This document shows positions 25,638 through 34,500 of a stretch of DNA of 64,000 nt, one piece after another. A program made the position numbers and the translations under genes. The notes under the pieces were generated by a model. It saw only the letters and a list, made by a program, of their open reading frames with translations. It had not been told where the DNA came from and made no database searches. Source of the stretch: Bacteroidales bacterium (GTDB lineage Bacteria; Bacteroidota; Bacteroidia; Bacteroidales; UBA932); NCBI GenBank assembly GCA_017438975.1, contig JAFRUH010000015.1, positions 1 to 64,000 of the forward strand, read 5' to 3'. Numbering within the stretch: the stretch's first letter is position 1; every line of letters starts with the position of its first letter.

Positions 25638-25645
25638 CAAAATTA
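25638..25645 (-). promoter_or_regulatory. -7 element (TAATTTTG, minus strand) of the DUF4421 gene
   Basis: Exact TAnnTTTG on the minus strand, 22 bases before the chosen ATG. It lies 40 bases from the divergent element at 25686. Confidence 0.6.
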
Positions 25646-25685
25646 CACTTTTCGGCCCGATTCCGCAATATTCATTTTTTTATGT

Positions 25686-25693
25686 TATTTTTG
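25686..25693 (+). promoter_or_regulatory. -7 element (TATTTTTG) of the kinase/RsbU operon
   Basis: Exact TAnnTTTG, 16 bases before the ATG at 25710. Confidence 0.65.
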
Positions 25694-25709
25694 TGAGAAC
25701 ATTGAATTA

Positions 25710-26375
25710 ATGCCACCTATGGACCTCAACGAAAAATTCGTCATCACCATCAGCCGGGAAATCGGATCCGGCGGACGCACCGTCGGACGGAAACTCTCCG
25801 AGAAACTCGGCGTCCCCTACTGTGACAAAAACGTCATCCGGGGACTGATCGAACACTTCAACCTCTCCGCCTACAATATCGAGAAAATCAAGGGAGAGAA
25901 GAAAAACTGGCTGTCCGACTTCGTCCAGAAAGTCGCCCCGGTTCCCCCGGCAGGCAGTTTCCTCGAGACGGAATCCCGCTACGCAACCGAATACCCGGAA
26001 GCGGTCACGACGGAGAATATCTTCAAGGTCGAAGCGCAGATCCTGAAGGACCTGGCCGAAGAGGGTTCCTGCGTCATCGCCGGCCGGTCCGGATTCTTCG
26101 TCCTGAAGGACCATCCCAACAAGGTCGATGTCTTCATCACTTCCTCCCGCGAGAACCGTCTCGAGCGCATCATGCGCAAACAGCAGCTTCCGAAGGAGCA
26201 GGCCGAAACGGTCCTTGATTCCGTCGACAAGATGAGGGAAAACTATGTCAAGCGTTTTACCTCCCGGAGCCGCTACGACCTCAGGAACTACGACCTGGTT
26301 CTCAACATGGACAAACTGACGGAAGACGAAGCCGTTGACTGCATCCTGCAGTTCATCAGACCTCGGAACCCGTGA
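25710..26375 (+). CDS. Cytidylate-kinase-like protein
   Basis: This 221-residue P-loop protein matches the cytidylate kinase-like family (PF13189), not the essential Cmk. I-T-I-S-R-E-I-G-S-G-G-R-T-V-G at about residues 13-27 is its modified P-loop, followed by L-G-V-P-Y-C-D-K-N-V-I. A nucleotide kinase role is assumed by family; the true substrate is not known. It is the first gene of the phosphatase/STAS operon and its stop overlaps the next start (GTGA). An alternative ATG three codons later is possible. Having this gene lead a partner-switch operon is unusual and may link nucleotide state to the switch. Confidence 0.85.
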   Translation: MPPMDLNEKFVITISREIGSGGRTVGRKLSEKLGVPYCDKNVIRGLIEHFNLSAYNIEKIKGEKKNWLSDFVQKVAPVPPAGSFLETESRYATEYPEAVTTENIFKVEAQILKDLAEEGSCVIAGRSGFFVLKDHPNKVDVFITSSRENRLERIMRKQQLPKEQAETVLDSVDKMRENYVKRFTSRSRYDLRNYDLVLNMDKLTEDEAVDCILQFIRPRNP

Positions 26376-28522
26376 AATTCGAACTGAAAAAACCGGGACT
26401 CGGCATCATCATCCTTGCCGCCCTGCTGTTGGAGTCCATCTCCGTCATGCAGTATACATATACGCGCTCGCTCCTGAAGGAAGAACTCCAGAAGCGGATG
26501 GAGATTGAACTCGCCGCCAAGACGGGAATCATCATGAATACCCTCGAATCGGCTGAAACGACCATGCAGGAACGTCTCGGAGACATGCAGGCCCATCTCA
26601 ACCGGCCCGATTCCCTGTTTTCGGTAACGAAACGGCTGATCAAGGCGAACCGGCACGTCGTAGGGGGCTGCATGGCCTTCCTCCCCGACTATTACCCTGA
26701 AAAGGGACGGTTCTTCGAGCCCTATGCCTCGAAGGACGGGAGCGGCCGCATCCGGGTCGAACAGCTCGGCGGCGAAGACCACGACTATACCCTCCATCCC
26801 GCTTACGGGGAAGTACTCCGGAGCGGGAAGTCCATCTGGAGCGACCCCTACTTTTTCGAGGCCGATTCCGTCGTGCGGCTGACGACCTACTCTTATCCCC
26901 TCCGGGACAAGAGCGGTGAAATCGCGGCGGTCTGCGGACTGGACATCAACCTGTCCTGGCTCGGCGACACGCTGAATACCAATTTGTTCTATCCCTCCTC
27001 GTTCGGACTCCTGCTGACCCGCTCCGGCAAGATCGTCGGGGGCCCGGGACGGAAGCGCACCTCTCCGGAGAGCTTCCACGAAATCTCCCGGCTGCTGAAG
27101 GAATCGGATTCGGAAATGATCGTGTTCCGGGACGGGAAGACCCGGAAAAGGGCCTTTATCCACCGGGCCGCCCTCCCGAAGGATCCGGAATGGGACATCG
27201 CCCTCGTCAACTATTACGACGAAGTATTCCAACCAATCAACCGGATGCGCCTCTCGGGACTCCTGATGACCCTTACAGGTCTGCTCCTGCTCGGGTTCAT
27301 CATCAACCGGTACGCTCGGAACGCCCGGAAACTGCATACGGCGGAGGTACAGCAGGCCCGGATCGGCAGCGAACTCCAGGTCGCCAGGGACCTCCAGATG
27401 CAGTTCCTCCCGAAGACCTTCCCCGAACGGAAAGACATCGACATCTACGGCTCCCTCGTCCCTGCAAGGGAGGTGGGAGGCGATCTTTTCGACTGTTTCT
27501 TTCGCGAGGACGGCCGACTGGTCTTCTGCATCGGTGACGTCAGCGGGAAAGGGGTCCCCTCTGCCCTTATCATGGCCATGATCCATTCCCTCTTCCGCAT
27601 GGTCTCCGCCCGCGAAGACGATCCCGCCCGGATCATGCAGGCCCTCAACGAAGAAGCCTGCCGCAACAACGAGGCGAACATGTTCGTAACCTTCTTCCTC
27701 GGCATCTTCGACCCCGGAAACGGCCTCCTGCGGTATTGCAACGCAGGTCACGACAATCCGGTCCTCATCGGACGGACGGCTGGGAAACTCCCCGTCAAGG
27801 CCAATTTCCCCATCGGCGTTTTCACCGACTCCGTCTATGAGGGAGAAGAGTGCACCCTGACCCCCGGGACGACGGTCTTCCTTTACACGGACGGCGTGAC
27901 CGAAGCCCGGAACCCTCGCAGGGAACAGTTCACGATGGACCGGATCCTGGAGATCCTAGGCAAGGTCGCCGGAAATCCTTCCCTCACCGCCCGGAAAGTT
28001 CTGGAAACGATGGATGCGGAGATTTCCCGCTTCGTCGAAGACGCCCAGCAGAGCGACGACCTGACGATGCTGGCCGTGCGCTATGTCGAGGTTGGAGAAC
28101 TGGTTCTGAATGAGAAGCTTACGCTGAAAAATGACATAAAGCAGATTGCCGGGCTGGGAGTCTTCATCAAGGATCTCGCGACCCGGGTCCCCCTCCCCGA
28201 CACCCAGGCACGGAAATTGAGACTGGCCGCCGAGGAAATCGTCGTCAACGTCATGAACTATGCCTATCCCCCTGGCGAGGAAGGCGAGGTTGCGGTCGAA
28301 GCGGCATCGGACGGGAAAAACCTCGAGATCACGGTCTCTGACACCGGACTCCCCTTCGACCCTACGGCAAAACCGGATGCGGACACGACCCTTTCCGTCG
28401 AAGACCGGGAGGTCGGCGGACTGGGCATCCATCTCGCCCGGCAGATGGCGGACAGGATCCGGTATGAACGCCGGGGCGACAGGAACATCCTGACCCTTAC
28501 CATGAACATTCAACCTTCTTAA
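26372..28522 (+). CDS. RsbU-type serine phosphatase fused to an RsbW-type ATPase domain
   Basis: This 716-residue membrane protein begins with GTG overlapping the kinase stop. Segments at about residues 9-27 and 291-310 enclose a Cache-like periplasmic sensor domain. A signalling stretch follows (L-Q-V-A-R-D-L-Q-M-Q-F-L-P), then a SpoIIE/PP2C phosphatase (about residues 355-570; E-V-G-G-D-L-F-D, G-D-V-S-G-K-G, Y-T-D-G-V-T-E-A, S-D-D-L-T). The C-terminal HATPase domain (about residues 585-710) has the N-box A-A-E-E-I-V-V-N-V, D-T-G and G-G-L-G-I-H-L. So phosphatase and anti-sigma-kinase-like modules of a partner switch sit in one chain, next to the STAS substrate encoded 13 bases downstream. 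Confidence 0.93.
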   Translation: MKFELKKPGLGIIILAALLLESISVMQYTYTRSLLKEELQKRMEIELAAKTGIIMNTLESAETTMQERLGDMQAHLNRPDSLFSVTKRLIKANRHVVGGCMAFLPDYYPEKGRFFEPYASKDGSGRIRVEQLGGEDHDYTLHPAYGEVLRSGKSIWSDPYFFEADSVVRLTTYSYPLRDKSGEIAAVCGLDINLSWLGDTLNTNLFYPSSFGLLLTRSGKIVGGPGRKRTSPESFHEISRLLKESDSEMIVFRDGKTRKRAFIHRAALPKDPEWDIALVNYYDEVFQPINRMRLSGLLMTLTGLLLLGFIINRYARNARKLHTAEVQQARIGSELQVARDLQMQFLPKTFPERKDIDIYGSLVPAREVGGDLFDCFFREDGRLVFCIGDVSGKGVPSALIMAMIHSLFRMVSAREDDPARIMQALNEEACRNNEANMFVTFFLGIFDPGNGLLRYCNAGHDNPVLIGRTAGKLPVKANFPIGVFTDSVYEGEECTLTPGTTVFLYTDGVTEARNPRREQFTMDRILEILGKVAGNPSLTARKVLETMDAEISRFVEDAQQSDDLTMLAVRYVEVGELVLNEKLTLKNDIKQIAGLGVFIKDLATRVPLPDTQARKLRLAAEEIVVNVMNYAYPPGEEGEVAVEAASDGKNLEITVSDTGLPFDPTAKPDADTTLSVEDREVGGLGIHLARQMADRIRYERRGDRNILTLTMNIQPS

Positions 28523-28535
28523 TGATACGAAAGAT

Positions 28536-28838
28536 ATGAAAACGACCATTCAGGAAACCGAAAAACAAATCGTCGCGACCCTCTCCGGAGAACTGGACAC
28601 CGCGGCAGCCATGGAGATGGAAAATGAACTCAAGCCGCTCTATGACAGCAAGGGACGCGAGATCGTCATCGATTGCAGCGGGCTCGAGTACATCGCTTCG
28701 AGCGGCCTGCGGATCCTGCTGGGCATTCTCAAAAACGCGAAGGCCTGCGGAAGCCGGGTCGTCTTGAAAAACGTCAACGACGTCATCCGGGAGGTCTTCG
28801 AACTGACCGGTTTCGTCCGGATCTTCGATTTCGAATAG
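28536..28838 (+). CDS. STAS-domain anti-sigma-factor antagonist (RsbV-like)
   Basis: This 100-residue protein is a single STAS domain. It is predicted to be phosphorylated by an RsbW-like kinase and dephosphorylated by the RsbU-like phosphatase upstream. The phosphorylation site region reads A-S-S-G-L at residues 54-58, with Ala where the classical motif has Asp. The target that it releases (a sigma factor or an enzyme) is not seen in the window; the ECF sigma gene at 19.5 kb is not of the RsbW-controlled type. It is in the same operon as the phosphatase and the porin, with short gaps. Confidence 0.92.
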   Translation: MKTTIQETEKQIVATLSGELDTAAAMEMENELKPLYDSKGREIVIDCSGLEYIASSGLRILLGILKNAKACGSRVVLKNVNDVIREVFELTGFVRIFDFE

Positions 28839-28840
28839 TC

Positions 28841-30133
28841 ATGAGAAGAGCCCGCCTCACCGTCCTGCTGCTCCTTCTCTGTGCAGGAGCGTCGGCCCAG
28901 AACAAGTTCGAGATCGGAGCGAACTTCATGACCCGCGGCGAGCTTCGGAACGGAGGATTCGCCTTTGTCGATGAAGAGCTGGAAATTCCCGACGACAATT
29001 TCGCCGGGTTCATCCTTGAAAGGACCCGTCTCACCCTCGACTACGCAGGGGAAAACCTGACCGCCAACATCACCGGACAGCACTGCGGAACGTGGGGAAG
29101 CCGGGAAGGCGGCAACTTCATGATCTACGAGGCATGGGTCAAGTTCAATTCCAAGAACGGTTTCTTCACCAAGATCGGACGCCAGAACCTCTCTTATGAC
29201 GATCAGCGGATTTTCGGAGCCGACGACTGGTCCATGACCGGCATGACGCATGACGTCCTGAAGGCCGGATACGAGGGACACGGTCACAAGGTCCATATTT
29301 TCGGCGCATACAACCAGAATCTGGAGAACATAGACGGGGGAACCTTCTTCTCCGGGGGGCTCCAGCCCTACAAGGCCATGGAGGCTCTCTGGTACCATTT
29401 CGACTTCCCCTCTTTCCCCCTCGGCGCTTCCATCCTGCTGATGAACGTCGACCTGCAGGGCGGGGACAGGAATATCGATGAAAAGACCTACCATGAACAG
29501 ATCTACGGAACATACCTCTCCTACCAGCCGAAGAACTGGGCCCTCGAGGCCGCCTACTACCGCGAAGCCGGCAAGGAGGAGCACGGACTTCCCATCAACG
29601 CCTGGATGGCCAGCGGCAAGGTAACCTGGAAGCCTTGGCAGTCCTTCCAGCTCTACGGAGGATATGACTTCCTCAGCGGAGACAAGTATTTCGCCGTCCC
29701 GCCGGAAGGGCGGGTCGGAATGGTCCGCCACGATGTGGTCCGCGGTTTCAGCTCCCTTTACGGGTCGAACCACAAGTTCTACGGGGCCATGGACTTCTTC
29801 TACGTAACGACCTATGTCAGAGGGTTTACGCCGGGCCTCCAGAACGCATACATCGGGACGGCCTGGAAACCGGGAAAGAACCTTTCCCTGGATCTTTCCT
29901 ACCATTTCCTCGCCATCGCGACAAACCTGGACAATGTGAAAAAGCCCCTCGGGCATGAGGTGGAATTCTCGGCCTCCTACTCCTTCCGGCCCGATACGAA
30001 ACTGAGCATGGGCTTTTCTTTCATGAAAGGAACCGATACCATGGCCTACCTCAAGCGCTCGTTCGGCGACAACCGGCTCGAATGGGCATGGGCCATGCTG
30101 ACGGTCTCGCCGAAATTCCTCTCCGGAAAATAA
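28841..30133 (+). CDS. Outer-membrane beta-barrel (porin-like)
   Basis: This 430-residue protein has a signal peptide ending G-A-S-A-Q (about residue 20). The mature part has about sixteen amphipathic strands with Y/F/W-rich turns such as G-R-Q-N-L-S-Y-D-D-Q-R-I-F-G, as in alginate-export/OprD-like porins. The substrate is unknown. I chose the ATG at 28841, 2 bases after the STAS stop; it opens the signal peptide. Its place behind a partner-switch module suggests that envelope permeability is part of what the module controls, or simply read-through from the same promoter. Confidence 0.82.
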   Translation: MRRARLTVLLLLLCAGASAQNKFEIGANFMTRGELRNGGFAFVDEELEIPDDNFAGFILERTRLTLDYAGENLTANITGQHCGTWGSREGGNFMIYEAWVKFNSKNGFFTKIGRQNLSYDDQRIFGADDWSMTGMTHDVLKAGYEGHGHKVHIFGAYNQNLENIDGGTFFSGGLQPYKAMEALWYHFDFPSFPLGASILLMNVDLQGGDRNIDEKTYHEQIYGTYLSYQPKNWALEAAYYREAGKEEHGLPINAWMASGKVTWKPWQSFQLYGGYDFLSGDKYFAVPPEGRVGMVRHDVVRGFSSLYGSNHKFYGAMDFFYVTTYVRGFTPGLQNAYIGTAWKPGKNLSLDLSYHFLAIATNLDNVKKPLGHEVEFSASYSFRPDTKLSMGFSFMKGTDTMAYLKRSFGDNRLEWAWAMLTVSPKFLSGK

Positions 30134-30139
30134 GGATCC

Positions 30140-31438
30140 CTACAGATCCCACCTGACGTTCTGGGCCCGGAGTTTCGACTGGAGGTCCAGGATATCTATA
30201 TCGCGGCAGGACTGCCGGCGGCTCACGGCCAGGGAGGCGGCGACACCGGCCGCCTGGCCCGTCAGGAGACAGGTTCCGATCTCCCGTGCATCATAGGTCA
30301 GTTCTTTTTCGAAGCCGAAGCAGCGGCCTCCGACCAGCAGGTTGGGCACGTGGCGGGGCGTAATCGCCGAATAGGGAATCTGCCACATCTTCCGGTCTTT
30401 CTTCAGAATCTTGGAATCCTTGTATTTCAGATTGGATTCTCCGCCCGTGACGCCGATGACGTCCCGGTAGACCTTGCCGTTCGCTGCCCCTTCGGTCGTA
30501 ACGTTCGCGACACTGTCGAGGACACGGGTGATACGGACGCCGACGACGGAAGGCGTATCGACGAGATACAGGTCGCGGTTCTTCTCCTCCTTCCGGAGGG
30601 TGGCGACTTCCTCCCACATCATCTTCCGCAGCTTCAACTGGATACGGGTCAGATTGTACATGTCGAGACCGTCCTGGTCCTTCTCGCCCGTCGTATGGCG
30701 GGTCCGGACTCCCTTGACCGGTGTTTTGCTGCCCTTCCCGGCCTCTTCCGCGTTGCCGATGCGCCACATCGCCCCGATGTCGTTTTTATAGACCGTGAAA
30801 TCCTCTCCGGTCCATTCCAGGACGTCCCCGTCTCCCGAAGCATCGATGACGAAACGGCAGCGGACCGCGACCCGGCCGCTCTTTCCTTCCAGGATGACGG
30901 AATCGACGGCGTCCCCGGAACGGGTCACGCCAGCCGCCTGGACCCCGTACAGGATCCGGACACCCGACAGGGAACAAAGCTCTTCCATGAAGTATTTCGC
31001 CGCCTCCGGGTCCACCTTCGGGCGGATTCCCTCATAGCAGAGCATCCCGGCGTCATCCAGTTTCCGGCAGAGCTCCTCCGCGATGCCGAAGACCGCCTGC
31101 CGGCCCGAACCGTCCTCCAACAGATGGAACATATTGATAATCGGGGTGACGCCGCATCCGGTAAAAAGTCCTCCGAGGAAATATCCGCGTTCCAGCAGGA
31201 GGACATCGCAGCCTTCCCGGGACGCGGCGACCGCAGCGGCGAATCCGGCCGGCCCTCCGCCGACCACGACCACGTCCGCACTGTCCACGACGGGGATCCG
31301 CCGGGCCGGCTCCTTTACATATCCCTTGACTTCCAGAGGGGTCTTCGCATCCCTTGATTCCGCCCCGGCTTCCCGGGTCCCGATCGCCAGGCCGGCCGCT
31401 CCGGCAGCGCTGGTCTTGATGAAGTGTCTCCTGTCCAT
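30140..31438 (-). CDS. FAD-dependent oxidoreductase, exported
   Basis: This 432-residue protein starts with D-R-R-H-F-I-K, a twin-Arg-like signal, then a hydrophobic Ala/Gly stretch. The dinucleotide-binding motif V-V-G-G-G-P-A-G-F-A-A-A lies at about residues 57-68, followed by the FAD-linking block E-R-G-Y-F-L-G-G and a C-terminal G-T-C-L-L-T-G-Q-A-A-G. It matches the FAD-dependent oxidoreductase family PF12831, often found beside polysaccharide genes. The substrate is unknown. A Shine-Dalgarno-like AAGGAGA precedes the ATG, unusual in this window, and a near-match -7 element lies about 18 bases upstream. It converges with the porin gene. Confidence 0.88.
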   Translation of the reverse strand: MDRRHFIKTSAAGAAGLAIGTREAGAESRDAKTPLEVKGYVKEPARRIPVVDSADVVVVGGGPAGFAAAVAASREGCDVLLLERGYFLGGLFTGCGVTPIINMFHLLEDGSGRQAVFGIAEELCRKLDDAGMLCYEGIRPKVDPEAAKYFMEELCSLSGVRILYGVQAAGVTRSGDAVDSVILEGKSGRVAVRCRFVIDASGDGDVLEWTGEDFTVYKNDIGAMWRIGNAEEAGKGSKTPVKGVRTRHTTGEKDQDGLDMYNLTRIQLKLRKMMWEEVATLRKEEKNRDLYLVDTPSVVGVRITRVLDSVANVTTEGAANGKVYRDVIGVTGGESNLKYKDSKILKKDRKMWQIPYSAITPRHVPNLLVGGRCFGFEKELTYDAREIGTCLLTGQAAGVAASLAVSRRQSCRDIDILDLQSKLRAQNVRWDL

Positions 31439-31472
31439 AATGTCTCCTTTCCCCGAAAGATACGGCTATTTG

Positions 31473-31503
31473 TTGACTTTTCCCAAGAATTCCTCTATAT
31501 TTG
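31473..31503 (+). promoter_or_regulatory. Promoter of the NRPS gene (TTG, 20 bases, TATATTTG)
   Basis: TTG at 31473-31475, then 20 bases, then TATATTTG at 31496-31503: a full Bacteroidota promoter 21 bases before the ATG at 31525. It also shows that the TTG at 31501 is not the start codon. Confidence 0.75.
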
Positions 31504-31524
31504 AAGATATTAAACCCATTCAGG

Positions 31525-34500
31525 ATGAGCACTTCCACACTTGACAGGGACCGCAAATGGTTTCTCGATACATTCGCCAAAGCATCGCAGCTTGAATCCC
31601 GTCTGATCCCCGATATCCTCGGCGCCAAAGAAGAATCCGTCCGGAAGGCGGTCTTTCCCGCCTCCCTCAACCTGCCGGACGACGTCCTCCGGACTGCGTT
31701 CGGACTGACCCTGTCCGTCTGGAGCGCCGATACCAGGGCCTGCTTCTCGACGTCTTGGGGAGACGCCCCGGAGAGTCCGGTCTTCCTCGAATGGACCCCG
31801 GAGACGCAGCTCAAGGAACTGACGGATACCGTCCGCAAGCAGCTCGAAGGAACCCGCAAGCACGGGGCCTACTCCTATGAAGAGGGGGCAAAAGACCTCG
31901 AACTGGACCGTTCCGTCCATTTCGGAGGCCCGGCCTGTCCCAAGGAAGTGCAGCTGCCCGAAGGAACAGACGTCGCCTTCTACCTGGAAAAGAAGCAGAT
32001 GACTGTTTTCTACCGTACAGACCGGTATTCCGAAGGAATCCTCAAGCAGTTCTGCGACAGCTTCTCCGTCTGCGCCAAGTCCATGGAAAAGGCCGGAGCC
32101 GCCGGAGAACTGGAATTCGCCACGAAAGCGCAGGTCGCCGAAGTGGACGGATTCAACCCCGCCCCCGTCGCCTTCGACCCGGACGTAACCCCGCTGGAAC
32201 TCTTCCGGAAGAATGCGGCCAAGCTTTCCGGCCACCCCGCAGTCGTCTACAAGGGCACCCTGCTGACCTACGCCCAGCTCGACAAGCTGACGGATAACCT
32301 CGCCGCCCATATCGCCAGCATCGTCAAGCCTGGAGGCGTCGTCTCAATCATCCTGAACCGCAACGAATACACGGTCGTGGCTCCCCTTGCCGTCCTGAAG
32401 GCCGGCTGTGCCTACCAGCCCCTCGATCCCTCCTATCCGACCGAGCGACTGTCCTTTATGGTCCAGGACGCCAAGGCTTCCCTTCTCATCGCGGACCCGG
32501 GGCTCGAAAAACTCGTGACCGACTATGACGGACCCGTCCTCCCGACCGGGGAAATCCCCTCCCTGAAAGAGGGCAAGGCGGAAGTCCCTGCCCCGAAACC
32601 GGAAGACTGCGCCATCCTCCTGTACACCAGCGGAACGACCGGCGTCCCGAAGGGCGTGCAGCTGAGCCTCCGGAATCTCTCCGTCTACGGGCGCAGCAAC
32701 GCCGCCAACCTCGGCATCGGATCGGAATCCCACATAGCCAACTATGCCAGCTTCGGCTTCGACGCCAGCATGGGGGACCTCGCTACGTTCCTGGCCTCCG
32801 GCGCCGCCCTTTACATTATCCCGGAAGAACTGCGGCTGGACCTCCCAGCCCTGAACGATTTCTTTACCCAGAACGGAATCACGCATCTCCTGATGACGAC
32901 CCAGGTCGCCACCCAGTTCGCCATCAACTTCCCCGACAACCCTTCCCTGAAAGTCCTGTTTACCGGCGGCGAGAAACTTTCCAGCTTCGCTCCGCCAAGC
33001 AGCTACCGGCTTGTCAACGCCTACGGCCCGACCGAGGCGACCGTCTATGTCGTCAGCAAGGATGTGCGGGAACAGGAACCGGACATTCCGATCGGGAAAC
33101 CGCTTCCCGGCATCCGCGCCTATATCGTAGGGAAGAACGGACAGCGCCTCCCGGTCGGTGCGGCAGGGGAACTGCTCGTCGCAGGCTATCAGGTCGGCCT
33201 CGGCTACCTGGGACGGCCGGACAAGACCGCGGAAGTTTTCGTGGAGAATCCCTTCAGCGACGACCCCGCCTACCAGAAAATGTACCGGACGGGCGACATC
33301 GTCCGCTACCGTGCCGACGGCGATATCCAGTTCATCGGCCGGAAGGATATGCAGGTGAAAATCAGGGGGTTCCGCATCGAACTGAAGGAAGTGGAAAGCG
33401 TCATCCGGGATTTCCCGGGCATCACCGACGCGACGGTCCAGGCTTTCGACGAAGAAGGGGAAGGCGCGGGCAAGTTCCTCGCCGCCTATGTCGTCTCGGA
33501 CTCCCCCGTCGACATCGAGGCCCTGAAAGCATTCATCCTTGAGCGGAAGCCGCCGTATATGGTCCCCGCCGTGACCATGCAGGTCGACGCCATCCCGCTC
33601 AATGTCAACCAGAAAGTGGACCGGAAGGCCCTCCCGAAGCCGGAGGCGCCGAAGCGGAAAGCAAGCAATGCGGAAGCCGCTCCTTTCAATGTCCTCGAAC
33701 AGGAACTCGCCGATCTCATCAAGGAATCGGTCCATCTCGAAGGATTCGGACTTGCCGAGCCGCTCATTTCCTATGGCCTGACTTCCCTGTCAGCCCTCCG
33801 CCTCGCGACGGAACTGCACAAGAAATACGGCATCGCAGTCGACATGAAGACCTTCGTCAAGACCGCGACGCTCCAAAGCATCGAAAACGACATCCTCGCT
33901 TCCCTGCTCTCCGGCCATCTTCCCGCCGCGACGGAATCCCGGTCCTCCGAGGCCGGTCCCGTCCCCCTGACCTTCCAGCAGGCGGGACTCTATTTCGAGT
34001 GCATGAAGGCCCCGTCCGAGACCGTCTACAACCTCCCGATGTGCTGGACGCTCCCGAAGGGCATCGACCCGGAAAAAGTCCGCAACACCTTCCTGAAAGT
34101 CGTCAAATGCCACCCCGCCATCCTCTCCCGTTTCGATACGGAAGGCGGCGAGGTCCGGCTTGTCCCCTTGCAGGAAATCCCCGAGATTCCGATCCTTACG
34201 ATTCCGGAGAAAGAATTCGCCGCCTGTAAGGAATCTTTCCTGAAGCCGTTCAACCTGACCGACGGACCTCTCTTCCGGGCCTCCGTCGTCCGGACCGGAA
34301 AGGGACTTTTCCTCCTGGCCGACTTCCACCACCTGATCTTCGACGGACGATCCCTGGACGTGTTCATGTCCGAATTCTGCGCCGCCCTGGACGGTACCGA
34401 ACCGACCCCGGAAACCTTTTCCTATTTCGACTACGCCGCCGACCAGAAAGCCTCGGAAGGCGGAAAGGAGTATCAGGAGGCGGAAGCCTTCTTCCAGGAG

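Noticed and set aside
31387..31438. Firm call of a Tat signal on the FAD oxidoreductase
   Set aside because: The R-R-H-F-I-K motif fits, but Tat use in this organism cannot be shown from the window; export is noted, the route left open.
31501..31524. TTG start for the NRPS eight codons before the ATG
   Set aside because: The TTG is part of the -7 element TATATTTG, so it cannot be in the message.
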